Notes under the pieces: generated by a model | The model's database searches: none | Told to the model about the DNA's origin: nothing | The model's input: only the letters and a program-made list of their open reading frames with translations | Source: Gluconacetobacter diazotrophicus PA1 5 | Lineage (GTDB): Bacteria > Pseudomonadota > Alphaproteobacteria > Acetobacterales > Acetobacteraceae | Direction: 5' to 3' | NCBI RefSeq assembly: GCF_000021325.1 | Contig: NC_011365.1 | Location: forward strand, 2,198,001-2,262,000 | DNA: 64,000 nt | Position numbers and translations under genes: made by a program | In this document: positions 54,232-63,219 of the stretch, one piece after another | Layout: every line of letters begins with the position of its first letter | Position numbering within the stretch: position 1 is the first letter of the stretch

Positions 54232-54268
54232 TGAAGCGGGCGGGGACTTTCTGTCCCCGCCCGCTTCA
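54232..54268. terminator. Perfect 16-bp hairpin overlapping the hemH stop
   Basis: TGAAGCGGGCGGGGAC (54232-54247) pairs fully with GTCCCCGCCCGCTTCA (54253-54268) around TTTCT. It lies 6 bases after the small protein's stop and includes the last codon of hemH on the other strand. Likely a bidirectional terminator; a T-tract is lacking. Confidence 0.75.
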
Positions 54269-55294
54269 ATCCTTCAACCATCCCGCCAGTTCCCGGCGCG
54301 TCAGGCCTTCCAGCAGGTCAATGGCGGCCGGCGCCGCGTTCAGGCAGGGAACCAGCGCGAAATCGGTTCCGCCGGCGGCAATGAAGTCCTTCCGGACCTC
54401 GTTGCCGATCTCGTCCAGCGTCTCGATGCAGTCGGCCATGAAGCCCGGCATGATGACGGCGACACGCGTGACGCCCCGGGCGGGCAATCCGGCGACCAGC
54501 GGCGCGGTATAGGGTTCCAGCCATCGGGCGGGGCCGAAGCGCGACTGATAGGTCAGCGTCATCGTCTCCTCGTCCATGTCCAGCGCCCGGCGCAGCGCCG
54601 CCAGCGTGCGCTCGCATTCCTCGGGATACGGGTCGCCGCGCGTGACATAATCGCGCGGCAGGCCATGGAACGACGCCACGATCCGTTGCGGCACGAAGGG
54701 CAGGCCGGCCAGCGTCTCGCGCACCGACCGGGCCAGGGCTTCGATATAGAGCGGATGGTCGGGGAAGGACGGCGCGGTGCGGACCGCCGGCTGGTTGCGC
54801 AGCCGCATCAGCGCGCGAAAGGCATGGTCGTTGGCCGTGGCCGTCGTCGTGGCGCTGTATTGCGGATAAAGCGGCAGCAGCAGCACCCGCGCGCAGCCCC
54901 GGGCCAGCAGCCGTTCGATGCCCGATGCGATCGACGGGGTGCCGTAGCGCATGGCCCATTCCACCGCCACGCCGTCCGGTTCCATGCGCGCGGCCAGGGC
55001 CTCGGCCTGGGCCCTTGTATGGGTGCGCAGCGGGCTCTCGTCCCGCTCGGTATGCCAGATGCGCCGATAGGCCGCCCCGGTCCGCCTGGGGCGCAGGGCC
55101 AGCAGCGGTCCCTGCAGGATCGGCTGCCACAGGGCGGGACTGACCTCGATGATGCGGCGGTCGGACAGGAATTCGGAAAGATAGCGCCGGATGGCGCCAT
55201 AGCCGGTTCCTTCCGGCGTGCCCAGATTGGTCAGCAGGACGCCGATACGGGACGGGGCGATCGGCTTAGCCGGGCGAATGGTCAGGAAGGTCAT
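54266..55294 (-). CDS. hemH: Ferrochelatase
   Basis: 342 residues. Inserts Fe2+ into protoporphyrin IX, last step of haem synthesis. IGVLLTNLGTPEGTGYGAIRRYLSEFLSD at the N-terminus and SFHGLPRDYVTRGDPYPEECERT, which includes the catalytic His, are clear. PGFMADCIETLDEIGNEV closes the active-site domain. The other haem gene in the window, hemN, is 47 kb away and under separate control. Confidence 0.95.
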   Translation of the reverse strand: MTFLTIRPAKPIAPSRIGVLLTNLGTPEGTGYGAIRRYLSEFLSDRRIIEVSPALWQPILQGPLLALRPRRTGAAYRRIWHTERDESPLRTHTRAQAEALAARMEPDGVAVEWAMRYGTPSIASGIERLLARGCARVLLLPLYPQYSATTTATANDHAFRALMRLRNQPAVRTAPSFPDHPLYIEALARSVRETLAGLPFVPQRIVASFHGLPRDYVTRGDPYPEECERTLAALRRALDMDEETMTLTYQSRFGPARWLEPYTAPLVAGLPARGVTRVAVIMPGFMADCIETLDEIGNEVRKDFIAAGGTDFALVPCLNAAPAAIDLLEGLTRRELAGWLKD

Positions 55295-55625
55295 CGGCCC
55301 GGAACGCTACAGGATGACGCCCATCCTGCAAAGAGCCGTTCGTGGTCCGAAACCGAACCTAGCGGCGGGTGCGGCGGACCCGGACCGGCACCGCCGCCGG
55401 CATTCCACACCCCGCATGCAGCGTGGCGGCACAGACCATCAGCATGGACAGGCCCACGACCGGCAGGGGGGACGACAGAAACGCGGCGATGATCGTCATC
55501 ATGCTCTCCATCCCGGCCGGGACCTGACCCTACGGTCGGTCATCCAGGCCGTTGCAGTCACTCAACCGCGCCGGTTCGGCCCGCGTCAACGAAAAAATGA
55601 CAGAATGATGATGGAACCCGGCCTG
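55295..55625. other. Intergenic region upstream of hemH and downstream of mutY
   Basis: 331 bases without a certain gene. It contains the candidate 47-residue reading frame at 55359-55502 on the minus strand. The remainder shows a short AT-rich stretch at 55590-55615 and no clear promoter or hairpin. Confidence 0.4.
55359..55502 (-). CDS. Candidate 47-residue membrane peptide
   Basis: Starts at an ATG pair (MMTIIAAFLSSPLPVVGLSM), continues hydrophobic (LMVCAATLHAG) and ends with a basic tail (VRVRRTRR). GGAGAGC precedes the ATGs. One or two membrane spans possible. It is on the same strand as hemH, ending 64 bases before its start. No family recognised; could be chance. Confidence 0.3.
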   Translation of the reverse strand: MMTIIAAFLSSPLPVVGLSMLMVCAATLHAGCGMPAAVPVRVRRTRR

Positions 55626-56690
55626 TCATGCCGTCATGGCGGGACGGATCGCGGCCAGGCATTTGCGCATCAGCGACGGCAGGGCCAGCCCGTCCAGGGC
55701 CTGCCCGGCGAAGGCCAGGCCGCCCGCCCGCGCCGCGCTGTTGGGGAAGTGCCCCACCGCCGCGTCATACAGGTCCACATGCAGGGTGAAATGGGTGAAG
55801 ACATGCGTCACCCGCCCGGCCGCCTGCCAGGATGCCGCCAGGGGGGCATGGGCCAGGGCCTCGGCCGGCGTCCAGGGGGCGGCGCGCCAGTCGGTCCCCG
55901 GCAGTTCCAGCATGCCGCCCAGCAATCCCTTCGCCGCCCGGCGGCGCAGCAGGATGTGGCCGGCCGCGTCGGTGACGTGGAAATGCGCGCCGTAGCGCAC
56001 CGGCTTCGTCGCGCGGGGCGCCTTGACGGGCAGGTTCGCCGCGATGCCCTGGCGGAACCCGGCGCAGGCCTCCCGCCATGGACACAGGGCGCAGGCCGGG
56101 CTTCGCGGCGTGCAGACCCCGGCGCCCAGGTCGAACAGCGCCTGCGCGAAATCGGACGGCCGCGCCTGCGCCTCGGCGGAATGGTTCAGGGTGGCCGCCT
56201 GGCGGGCGATGGATTTGCGGGCGCCCGGCAGCGGGTCGGACAGGGCGAACAGCCGGCTGGTCACGCGCTCCACATTGCCGTCCACCGGGACCACCGGCCG
56301 GCCGAAGGCGATGGCGGCGATGGCGGCGGCGGTATAGGCCCCCACCCCCGGCAGGGCCAGCAGCCTCGGCATGTCGTCGGGAAAGCGGCCGGCCGCCGCC
56401 ACCACCCGCGCGCAGTCATGCAGGTTGCGCGCCCGGGCGTAATAGCCCAGACCGGCCCAGGCGGCCATGACGGTGTCGGAATCGGCCTGCGCCAGGTCCA
56501 CGACAGTGGGAAACCGGTCCAGGAATCGGCGATAATAGGGGATGACCGCCGTGACCGTCGTCTGCTGCAGCATGATTTCGCTCAGCCAGACATGGTAGGG
56601 ATCGGCGCTGTGGCCGGGCAGGGCCCGCCAGGGCAGGGTTCGCCGGTGGCGGTCGTACCAATGCAGCAGGTCGGCGGATGAAGGGGGCAC
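55626..56690 (-). CDS. mutY: MutY, adenine DNA glycosylase
   Basis: 354 residues from the GTG at 56690. Removes A opposite 8-oxoG. WLSEIMLQQTTV holds the catalytic Glu, LLALPGVGAYTAAAIAAIAFG the helix-hairpin-helix with PVDGNVERV carrying the catalytic Asp. The 4Fe-4S site is C-x6-C-x2-C-x5-C (CTPRSPACALCPWREAC). A C-terminal Nudix-like domain reads 8-oxoG. The upstream frame extension is in the opposite gene and is rejected. Its start is only 9 bases from the divergent dciA-like start. Confidence 0.95.
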   Translation of the reverse strand: MPPSSADLLHWYDRHRRTLPWRALPGHSADPYHVWLSEIMLQQTTVTAVIPYYRRFLDRFPTVVDLAQADSDTVMAAWAGLGYYARARNLHDCARVVAAAGRFPDDMPRLLALPGVGAYTAAAIAAIAFGRPVVPVDGNVERVTSRLFALSDPLPGARKSIARQAATLNHSAEAQARPSDFAQALFDLGAGVCTPRSPACALCPWREACAGFRQGIAANLPVKAPRATKPVRYGAHFHVTDAAGHILLRRRAAKGLLGGMLELPGTDWRAAPWTPAEALAHAPLAASWQAAGRVTHVFTHFTLHVDLYDAAVGHFPNSAARAGGLAFAGQALDGLALPSLMRKCLAAIRPAMTA

Positions 56691-56699
56691 GGGCCGCTT

Positions 56700-57161
56700 A
56701 TGACGAAGGATGGAACCGACGGCAAGCGCGCCCTGTGGATGCGCAGCCTGGGGGCGCTGATGCCGGCCGTCACCCGCCCCGCCTTCCGCCGGCAATCGCC
56801 CGCCGCGGCGCAGATCATGGCGGACTGGGCCGACATCGTGGGGCCGGACCTGGCCCGCTGCACCGTGCCGCGCCGGCTGTCGGCCGGGGTGCTGACGCTG
56901 GGCTGCGCCGGACCGGTGGCGATGGAACTGCAGCATCTGGCCCCGGAACTGATCGCGCGGATCAACCGCGCCTGCGGCCGTGACGCGGTGCGGTCGCTGA
57001 AGCTGGTGCAGGACATGGTGCCCGGCGCGCCGCCGCCGCCCCGGCCCGCGCGCCGCGACCCACCCCCGCCCCTGCCGATCCCCGACATGCCGGACGGCCC
57101 GCTGAAGGATGCGCTGGGGGCGCTGGGCGCGCGGGTGCGCGAACGTGCCCGCCGGACGTGA
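56700..57161 (+). CDS. DUF721/DciA-like protein, putative replicative helicase loader
   Basis: 153 residues. The DUF721 domain occupies about residues 35-105: IMADWADIVGPDLARCTVPRRLSAGVLTLGCAGPVAMELQHLAPELIARIN. DciA proteins help load DnaB helicase where DnaC is absent. The C-terminal part is Pro/Arg-rich (PPPPRPARRDPPPPLPIPD) and likely flexible. ATG 56700 lies 9 bases from the mutY GTG on the other strand, so its promoter must lie within mutY. Confidence 0.82.
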   Translation: MTKDGTDGKRALWMRSLGALMPAVTRPAFRRQSPAAAQIMADWADIVGPDLARCTVPRRLSAGVLTLGCAGPVAMELQHLAPELIARINRACGRDAVRSLKLVQDMVPGAPPPPRPARRDPPPPLPIPDMPDGPLKDALGALGARVRERARRT

Positions 57162-57359
57162 AGTGGCTTTTCGCGTTCGATATCTTCACTTATCGGTACA
57201 GGGATGCCACAAAAAGGCCGGGATCGGGGTTCTATTTTCGCCGCATGACGACGGGGCGCCGATGGCTGTAATCTCGCGATTGTGCATGCCGGATGGGGAT
57301 TTCCTGGCCGGGTGTCCTGCCGAAATATGATCGGTTCTTGCTGAACAGGGAGTATTCCG

Positions 57360-57752
57360 ATGCGCAAGATGGCTTTTCTGCTGGCCCTGTCGCTGGGGGT
57401 GGCCAGTACGCTGTCCACCACGCTGACCCCGACGCCGGCCATGGCCTGGGGCGGCCGTGGCTGGGGCGGCGGCTGGGGCTGGCGCGGCGGATGGGGGCCT
57501 GGCTGGCATGGCGGATGGGGACCCGGCTGGCGTGGCGGCTGGGGGCCGGGCTGGGGCTGGGGCTGGGGTGGCTTTGGCGTCGGCGTCTTGGCCGGGGCAG
57601 CGGTCGCGGCGCCATATTACGGGGGATATCGCTATCGCTACCCGCCCTATAGATATCCTGCCTACGGATATCCCGCCTATCCTGTCTATCCCGCGTACCC
57701 TGCCTATCCCGCCTATCCGGCATACGGTTATCCGTACTATCGGGGCTGGTAA
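57360..57752 (+). CDS. Secreted Gly/Trp/Tyr-rich repeat protein
   Basis: 130 residues. Signal peptide to about residue 29 (MAFLLALSLGVASTLSTTL to PAMAW). The mature part has three copies of an 8-residue unit GGWGPGW(H/R/G) at 43-66, a short hydrophobic stretch (FGVGVLAGAAVAAPYYGG), and a Tyr/Pro tail with repeats of YPA ending YPYYRGW. Same design as the protein at 53302: signal, Gly/Trp block, Tyr/Pro tail. AGGGAG precedes the ATG. Function unknown; a surface or structural role is possible. The 3' end overlaps trpF by 16 bases. Confidence 0.8.
   Translation: MRKMAFLLALSLGVASTLSTTLTPTPAMAWGGRGWGGGWGWRGGWGPGWHGGWGPGWRGGWGPGWGWGWGGFGVGVLAGAAVAAPYYGGYRYRYPPYRYPAYGYPAYPVYPAYPAYPAYPAYGYPYYRGW
57486..57557 (+). 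repeat. Three 24-bp tandem repeats coding GGWGPGWx
   Basis: Units at 57486-57509, 57510-57533 and 57534-57557 encode GGWGPGWH, GGWGPGWR and GGWGPGWG. The DNA copies differ at a few bases, so the repeat is not brand new. Copy number could vary by slippage in frame. Confidence 0.85.
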
Positions 57753-58411
57753 TCCCCATCCTGGTTATGTCCGCCCCGGGCGGCCCGGATAAAGCGTGCG
57801 ATCAGGCCTGGATCCTTCAGGCCCGGCGCGCTTTCGACGCCGGATGACACATCCACCGCCCGAGCGCCGCTCTGTGCGATTGCCCGGGCGACGGTGTCGG
57901 GCGCAAGGCCGCCGGCCAGCATCCAGGGCACCGGGGCGGTCCAGCCGCGCGTGATGGTCCAGTCGATCGGATGGGCGTTTCCCCCCGGCCGGTCGGACCC
58001 CGCAGGCGGGCGCGATTCGATCACCAGCCCGTCGAGCGGACTGCGTGACGGTAGGTCGGGCGCCGTGGCGACACCGCGCGCATGCCAGACCGGCAGGCCG
58101 AAATGCCGGCGGATTTCCAGGGCCCGCTCCTCGGCGGCATAGACCTGCAATCCGTCCAGCGCCGCCGCGTCCAGCGCGGCCGTGATCTGGGCGTCCGTCG
58201 GTTCGACGAACAGGCCGATCCGCCGTGGCCCTGCCTGCGGCACGCGCGCGATCAGCGACGCGGCCTGCGCCGGGGTGACGTGGCGGGGCGAGCGCGCGAA
58301 GAAGACGAACCCGATCCAGTCGGCCCCGTGCGTGACGGCGGCCTCCAGCCCGGCGGGCTCGGTCAGGCCGCAGATCTTGACGCCGATCCGCGTGTCGGCG
58401 GGGGGGGGCAT
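57737..58411 (-). CDS. trpF: Phosphoribosylanthranilate isomerase
   Basis: 224 residues. Third step of tryptophan synthesis after anthranilate synthase. GVKICGLTEP with the catalytic Cys (C14), DWIGFVFFARSPRHVTP, and the C-terminal phosphate-binding AGGLAPDTVARAI and AVDVSSGVESAPGLKD are present. The other trp genes often follow in alphaproteobacteria, but here trpF ends the block. Seven bases after the pyrF stop. Confidence 0.94.
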   Translation of the reverse strand: MPPPADTRIGVKICGLTEPAGLEAAVTHGADWIGFVFFARSPRHVTPAQAASLIARVPQAGPRRIGLFVEPTDAQITAALDAAALDGLQVYAAEERALEIRRHFGLPVWHARGVATAPDLPSRSPLDGLVIESRPPAGSDRPGGNAHPIDWTITRGWTAPVPWMLAGGLAPDTVARAIAQSGARAVDVSSGVESAPGLKDPGLIARFIRAARGGHNQDGDYQPR

Positions 58412-58418
58412 GGCGCGG

Positions 58419-59126
58419 TCAGCCGGCCAGTTCGGCCGCCACGGCGGCGGCGGCGGCGGCCGGGTCGGCGGCGGTGGTGATCGGCCGGCCGACCACGATC
58501 CAGTCGGCGCCGGCGCGGCTGGCCTCGGCCGGGGTCATCACCCGCTTCTGGTCGCCCATCGCCGCGCCCTCGGGGCGGATGCCGGGCACGACCAGCACCG
58601 CCCGCCCGCCCAGCCGGTCGCGCAACGGGGCGATTTCACGCGGCGAGCAGACCAGCCCGTCCGCCCCCGATTCCATGGCCAGCGCGCCCAGCCGCAGCAC
58701 CTGCCGGCATGGATCGTCGGCGATGCCGATCCCATGCAGCGCATCCGCGTCCATGCTGGTCAGCACCGTGACCGCCAGCAGCAGCGGCCGCGCCTCGGGC
58801 GGGAAGGCCCGGTCCACGGCCTGGCGCGCCGCCGCGATCATCGCGGCACCCCCCATGGCATGGATCGTCAGCATCGCCGGGCGCGTCGCCGCCAGGCTGC
58901 CGATGGCCGAGGCCACGGTGTTGGGAATGTCGTGCAGCTTCAGGTCCAGGAACAGGCTGCGCGGACCCGCGACCTGGCGTACCGCATCCAGCCCGCATGC
59001 GTAGGTGAATTCCAGCCCCAGCTTCACCGCGTCGGCGCTGGCGGCGGTCTGGTCGCGCCAGCGGGCGGCCTGCGCGGCGTCCTTGGTGTCCAGCGCCACG
59101 ATCAGGCGGGTGCGGCGCGCGCTCAT
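58419..59126 (-). CDS. pyrF: Orotidine 5'-phosphate decarboxylase
   Basis: 235 residues. Last step of UMP synthesis. LIVALDTKDAAQAARW, DAVKLGLEF and the catalytic D-x-K-x2-D array in LFLDLKLHDIPNTV are present; the C-terminal VVGRPITTAADP binds phosphate. The lapA-like gene upstream overlaps by ATGA; trpF follows. The order lapA-pyrF-trpF is common in alphaproteobacteria. Confidence 0.95.
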   Translation of the reverse strand: MSARRTRLIVALDTKDAAQAARWRDQTAASADAVKLGLEFTYACGLDAVRQVAGPRSLFLDLKLHDIPNTVASAIGSLAATRPAMLTIHAMGGAAMIAAARQAVDRAFPPEARPLLLAVTVLTSMDADALHGIGIADDPCRQVLRLGALAMESGADGLVCSPREIAPLRDRLGGRAVLVVPGIRPEGAAMGDQKRVMTPAEASRAGADWIVVGRPITTAADPAAAAAAVAAELAG

Positions 59127-59485
59127 GACAGTGGCACGTCGCGCTGCACCGGGGCCGGTGCGGCGGGTTCCAGCCCGACCAGGCCGCCGGATGCCGGCGG
59201 CGGCATCAGGGTCTCGGCCTGCTGGCGTCGCAGTTCCGCGATCTGCTCTTCCAGCGTGCGGACCTGCTGTTCCGCCCGGCGGGCGCGGCCGCGCTGGCGC
59301 AGTTCGGCAAACCAGACCGACACCGCCCCCAGGATGAAGAAGAACGCGGCGACGATCAGCGTCAGCACGCCGACCGACGATTTCCAGCCCCAGTCGAGGA
59401 ACCAGATCTGGATCGGTTCCTGGTTGCAGGCGCTGAAGATGATCAGGATCAGCAGGAAGGGAAGGGTGACAAGGAGACGGACCAT
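59123..59485 (-). CDS. LapA-domain (DUF1049) membrane protein
   Basis: 120 residues. Two membrane segments (LLVTLPFLLILIIFSACN and VGVLTLIVAAFFFILGAVSVWF) followed by a coiled coil (QRGRARRAEQQVRTLEEQIAELRRQQAE) and a Pro/Ala tail. This is the LapA (YciS) architecture; in E. coli LapA with LapB controls lipopolysaccharide synthesis. ATG at 59485 has AAGGAG 9-14 bases upstream. Its stop overlaps the pyrF ATG. Confidence 0.87.
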   Translation of the reverse strand: MVRLLVTLPFLLILIIFSACNQEPIQIWFLDWGWKSSVGVLTLIVAAFFFILGAVSVWFAELRQRGRARRAEQQVRTLEEQIAELRRQQAETLMPPPASGGLVGLEPAAPAPVQRDVPLS

Positions 59486-59652
59486 GTGCTGCGTCCTACA
59501 GTTTCGCATGACGGGCGGCAAGGACATCGGGCGGCCGCGCACGGTATCGTGCCGCCCGACCGTGCCACCTGAAGCGCCCGGACGAAAGCGGCGCAGATGA
59601 AACTTGATCCCGCCCGGCCGGCGTGGTCTCGTGATTCCGGTCGGGGCGGAGC

Positions 59653-59949
59653 ATGCTCTTGAGCGAGATCATCGCGTTTCGCGGCAACGCGCGCAAGGAT
59701 GACGTGGTATGGGCCGTCATGGCCTCGGCCGGCCGCGTGCTGCGCGTGGCCGATATCTATCCCGCCCGTGCCGCCGCGATCGCGGATCGCGACTGGCGCG
59801 AACAGCAGGTCCGCGCCTACGCCCATTTCCTGCGCCAGACGCGCCAGCCCGTCCCCCGCTACAGCGTCGTGCCGATCCGCCGCGCCGACCTGCCCCGATC
59901 CTGGCGCCCCCTGCCCGCGCTGGGTTTCCTGCGTGGGCAGTTCATCTAG
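59653..59949 (+). CDS. Hypothetical protein, 98 residues
   Basis: No recognised domain. The chain is a mix of Arg, Ala and hydrophobic residues: MLLSEIIAFRGNARKDDVVW, then YPARAAAIADRDWREQQVRAYAHFLRQTRQPVPRY. Codon third positions are almost all G or C, as in neighbouring real genes, which supports coding. No membrane segment or signal. It stands between the divergent lapA and the M20 peptidase gene, with about 84 bases before the latter. Confidence 0.55.
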   Translation: MLLSEIIAFRGNARKDDVVWAVMASAGRVLRVADIYPARAAAIADRDWREQQVRAYAHFLRQTRQPVPRYSVVPIRRADLPRSWRPLPALGFLRGQFI

Positions 59950-60033
59950 GCCCGCTCGTCCATGTCGGCGGACGCATTGCATTTCCCGCGTCCTGTTCGC
60001 ACATTCCCCCGATTGATGGATCGAGGATGGACC

Positions 60034-61500
60034 ATGACGACGACGAACCGACGCGACCTGACCCCAGTGCTGGACAGGGTGGACCGCACGCTGGATGGGA
60101 GTCTGGAGCGCCTGTTCGAATTCCTGCGCATTCCCAGCATTTCCGCCCAGCCCGCCCATGCCGCCGATTGCCGCCGCGCGGCCGACTGGCTGTGCGCGGA
60201 ACTGAAGGCGATCGGGCTCGACGCCTCGGTGCGTGAAACGCCGGGCCATCCGATGGTCGTGGCGCATGACCGCGTGGCGGCGGGCGATGCGGCCGGTGAC
60301 GGACGGGACGTACCGCACGTCCTGTTCTACGGCCATTACGACGTCCAGCCGGTCGATCCGCTGGACCTGTGGCATTCCGACCCGTTCGCGCCGCAACTGA
60401 TCCGCGACGCGGACGGCGCGCGGATCGTCGCGCGCGGCGCATCCGACGACAAGGGCCAGGTCATGACCTTCGTCGAGGCCCTGCGTGCCCTGCGGGCCGA
60501 ACAGGGGCGGCTGCCGCTGCGCGTGTCGATGGTGATCGAGGGCGAGGAGGAAAGCGGCGGCGCCAACCTGCTGCCGTTCCTGGAGGCCAATCGCGAGGAA
60601 TTGCGCGCCGATGTCGCGCTGATCTGCGACACCGGCATGCTGGAAGGGGGGGTGCCCGCCATCACCACAGCCCTGCGCGGCATGGTGGGCGAGGACGTGA
60701 CGATCCATTGCGCCGACCGCGACCTGCATTCCGGCCTGTACGGCAACGCCGCGCGCAATCCGCTGGAACTGCTGTGCGGCATCCTGGCGTCGGTCCGCGA
60801 TCCCAGGACCGGGCGCGTCGTCCTGCCGGGTTTCTATGACGGCGTGCGGGACCCTTCGCCGGAAGTCCGCGCCCAGTGGCGCGCCATCGCGCCGTCCGAC
60901 GCCGATGTGCTGGGGCCGGTGGGCCTGTCGGTTCCGGCCGGCGAGCTTGGCTATACCGCCGTCGAGCAGACATGGTGCCGCCCGACGTTCGAGATCAACG
61001 GCATGACCGGCGGCTATGCCGGCGACGGGTTCAAGACCGTCCTGCCGGCCCGGGCCTCGGCCAAGGTGTCGTTCCGGCTGGTGTCGGGCCAGGACCCGGC
61101 CCGCATCCGCGACGCCTTCCGTGCCCATGTGCGGGCCATGCTGCCCCCGGACTGCACGGCCACGTTCGAATCCCACGGCGGCTCGCGCGCCAGCGTGGTG
61201 CCGGAAAACGGCCCGGCGCTGCGGGCCGCGCTGCTGGCGCTGGGCGCGGAATGGGGCCGCCCGGCCGTCACCATCGGCAGCGGCGGGTCGATCCCGGTGG
61301 TGTCCGAGGTCCGGCAGGCGCTGGGCATGGACTCGCTGCTGATCGGCTTTGCGCGCGAGGACGATCGCATCCATTCGCCCAACGAGAAATATGACCTGGT
61401 CTCGTTCCATCGCGGCATCCGCTCCTGGGTGCGGGTGCTGGACGCGCTGGCCCATGACGGGGCCCCTGACGGGACCCGCGACACGGCAGGCGCGGCCTGA
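60034..61500 (+). CDS. M20 family metallopeptidase (dipeptidase type)
   Basis: 488 residues. [18 protein letters not shown] gives the first zinc His and the Asp, [18 protein letters not shown] the bridging Asp, and [13 protein letters not shown] the catalytic Glu pair. The dimerisation domain spans about 215-380 and the C-terminal part carries the final zinc His ([14 protein letters not shown]). It resembles cytosolic non-specific dipeptidases and dapE-like hydrolases. ATG at 60034. The pdxA ATG follows 1 base after the stop. Confidence 0.9.
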   Translation: MTTTNRRDLTPVLDRVDRTLDGSLERLFEFLRIPSISAQPAHAADCRRAADWLCAELKAIGLDASVRETPGHPMVVAHDRVAAGDAAGDGRDVPHVLFYGHYDVQPVDPLDLWHSDPFAPQLIRDADGARIVARGASDDKGQVMTFVEALRALRAEQGRLPLRVSMVIEGEEESGGANLLPFLEANREELRADVALICDTGMLEGGVPAITTALRGMVGEDVTIHCADRDLHSGLYGNAARNPLELLCGILASVRDPRTGRVVLPGFYDGVRDPSPEVRAQWRAIAPSDADVLGPVGLSVPAGELGYTAVEQTWCRPTFEINGMTGGYAGDGFKTVLPARASAKVSFRLVSGQDPARIRDAFRAHVRAMLPPDCTATFESHGGSRASVVPENGPALRAALLALGAEWGRPAVTIGSGGSIPVVSEVRQALGMDSLLIGFAREDDRIHSPNEKYDLVSFHRGIRSWVRVLDALAHDGAPDGTRDTAGAA

Positions 61501-61501
61501 C

Positions 61502-62494
61502 ATGGAAGGCGGGGCGCGGACGCTGCTGGCCCTGACGATGGGCGATCCGGCCGGGATCGGGCCGGAAATCACCACTGCCGCCTGGCGTGCCCTGCGCGCG
61601 GGCGGCGGGCCGGCCTTCGTCGTGCCCGGCGATGCCGCCCTGCTGGCGGCCCATGCCCCGGTCCGGATCGTGGCGGACGTGGCGCAGGCAGTGGCGGCCT
61701 TCACCGATGCGATCCCGGTGCTGGCGGTCGATCTGCCCGGCCCGGTGCAATCGGGGCGGCCGGACCCCGCCAACGTGCCCGCCATCACCGGCAGCATCGA
61801 CTGCGCCGTGGCGCTGGCGCTGGCCGGGCAGGTGGACGGTGTTGTCACCAATCCGATCAGCAAGCTGGTGCTGAAGCAGGCCGGCTTCCGCCATCCGGGC
61901 CATACCGAATACCTGGCCGAACTCTGCGCCGTGCCGGGGCAGGAGGTCATGATGCTGGCCTGCCCCGAATTGCGGGTGGTGCCGGTGACCATCCACATGG
62001 CGCTGCGCCGGGCGCTGGACAGCCTGACGACGGCGGAAATCGTGCGCTGCGGCCGCACCGCCGCCGCTGCCCTGCGCCGCGATTTCGGGATCGCGGCGCC
62101 GCGCGTGGCCGTCGCCGGCCTGAACCCGCATGCCGGCGAGGGCGGGGTGATGGGGGACGAGGAACGGACGATCATCGCCCCCGCGCTGGACGCATTGCGC
62201 GCCGACGGGATCGCGGTCAGCGGCCCCTGGCCGCCGGATACGATGTTCACCCCCCTGGCCCGCGCCCGATACGATGTGGCGCTGTGCATGTATCACGACC
62301 AGGCGCTGATCCCGCTGAAGACGATCGACATGGCGGGCGGGGTCAACGTCACGCTGGGCCTGCCCATCATCCGCACCTCGCCCGACCACGGCACCGCCTT
62401 CGACATCGCGGGACAGGGCCTGGCCGACCCGTCCAGCCTGCTGGCCGCCCTGCGCCTGGCCGACGAAATGACCCGCAACCAGAGGGCCGCATGA
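61502..62494 (+). CDS. pdxA: 4-hydroxythreonine-4-phosphate dehydrogenase
   Basis: 330 residues. Oxidises 4-phosphohydroxythreonine in the DXP-dependent pyridoxal phosphate pathway. The zinc ligands H165 (VTIHMAL), H210 ([10 protein letters not shown]) and H265 ([10 protein letters not shown]) match E. coli H166, H211 and H266. [12 protein letters not shown] at the N-terminus and [14 protein letters not shown] near the C-terminus are further signatures. Its stop overlaps the pdxJ ATG (ATGA). Confidence 0.96.
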   Translation: MEGGARTLLALTMGDPAGIGPEITTAAWRALRAGGGPAFVVPGDAALLAAHAPVRIVADVAQAVAAFTDAIPVLAVDLPGPVQSGRPDPANVPAITGSIDCAVALALAGQVDGVVTNPISKLVLKQAGFRHPGHTEYLAELCAVPGQEVMMLACPELRVVPVTIHMALRRALDSLTTAEIVRCGRTAAAALRRDFGIAAPRVAVAGLNPHAGEGGVMGDEERTIIAPALDALRADGIAVSGPWPPDTMFTPLARARYDVALCMYHDQALIPLKTIDMAGGVNVTLGLPIIRTSPDHGTAFDIAGQGLADPSSLLAALRLADEMTRNQRAA

Positions 62495-63219
62495 CGGATT
62501 CCCGTACCCAGGCCCTGCGCCTGGGCGTCAATATCGACCACGTCGCCACCGTGCGGAACGCGCGCGGCGGCGCCCACCCGGACCCGGTCGCCGCCGCGCA
62601 CCTCGCCGCCGCCGCCGGGGCCGACGGCATCACCGCCCACCTGCGCGAGGACCGACGCCATATCCGCGACGCCGACCTGGCCCGCCTGCGCGCCGAACTG
62701 GCGGTGCCGCTGAACATGGAAATGGCCGCGACGGACGAAATGGTGGGCATCGCGCTGGCGCTGAAGCCGCACGCCTGCTGCATCGTCCCCGAACGCAGGG
62801 CGGAGGTCACGACCGAAGGCGGCCTGGATGTCGCCGGGCAGGCCGACGCGCTGGCCCCGCGCGTGCGTGCGCTGCGCGAGGCGGGTATTCGCGTGTCGAT
62901 GTTCATCGACCCCGACCCGGCGCAGATCGCGTCCTCGGCCGCCATCGGCGCCGCCGTGGTGGAACTGCATACCGGTGCCTATGCCGAAAACCGGGCGGGG
63001 GAACTGGCGCGGTTGCGGCAGGGGGCGATCCTGGCGGCGCAGGCCGGGCTGGAAGTCCACGCCGGCCACGGCCTGACCTACGACAATGTCGGACCGATCG
63101 CGGCGCTGCCGCAGGTGGTCGAACTGAATATCGGCCATTTCCTGATCGGCCAGGCGATCTTCGACGGGCTGCCCGCGGTCATTGCCAGGATGCGGGAGGC
63201 GATGGAGAGGGGGGCCTAA
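62491..63219 (+). CDS. pdxJ: Pyridoxine 5'-phosphate synthase
   Basis: 242 residues. Condenses the PdxA product with 1-deoxyxylulose 5-phosphate to pyridoxine 5'-phosphate. [59 protein letters not shown] and [17 protein letters not shown] are conserved blocks of the TIM barrel. Coupled with pdxA. The GNAT-like gene ends across its stop codon on the other strand. Confidence 0.96.
   Translation: MTDSRTQALRLGVNIDHVATVRNARGGAHPDPVAAAHLAAAAGADGITAHLREDRRHIRDADLARLRAELAVPLNMEMAATDEMVGIALALKPHACCIVPERRAEVTTEGGLDVAGQADALAPRVRALREAGIRVSMFIDPDPAQIASSAAIGAAVVELHTGAYAENRAGELARLRQGAILAAQAGLEVHAGHGLTYDNVGPIAALPQVVELNIGHFLIGQAIFDGLPAVIARMREAMERGA

Noticed and set aside
57630-57740. CRISPR-like repeats in the tyrosine/proline region
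   Set aside because: The repeats are short codon repeats for Tyr-Pro-Ala within a coding frame, without unique spacers.
59449-62289. 946-residue minus-strand frame opposite the M20 peptidase and pdxA
   Set aside because: Low-complexity antisense product; pdxA and the peptidase keep all catalytic residues on the other strand.
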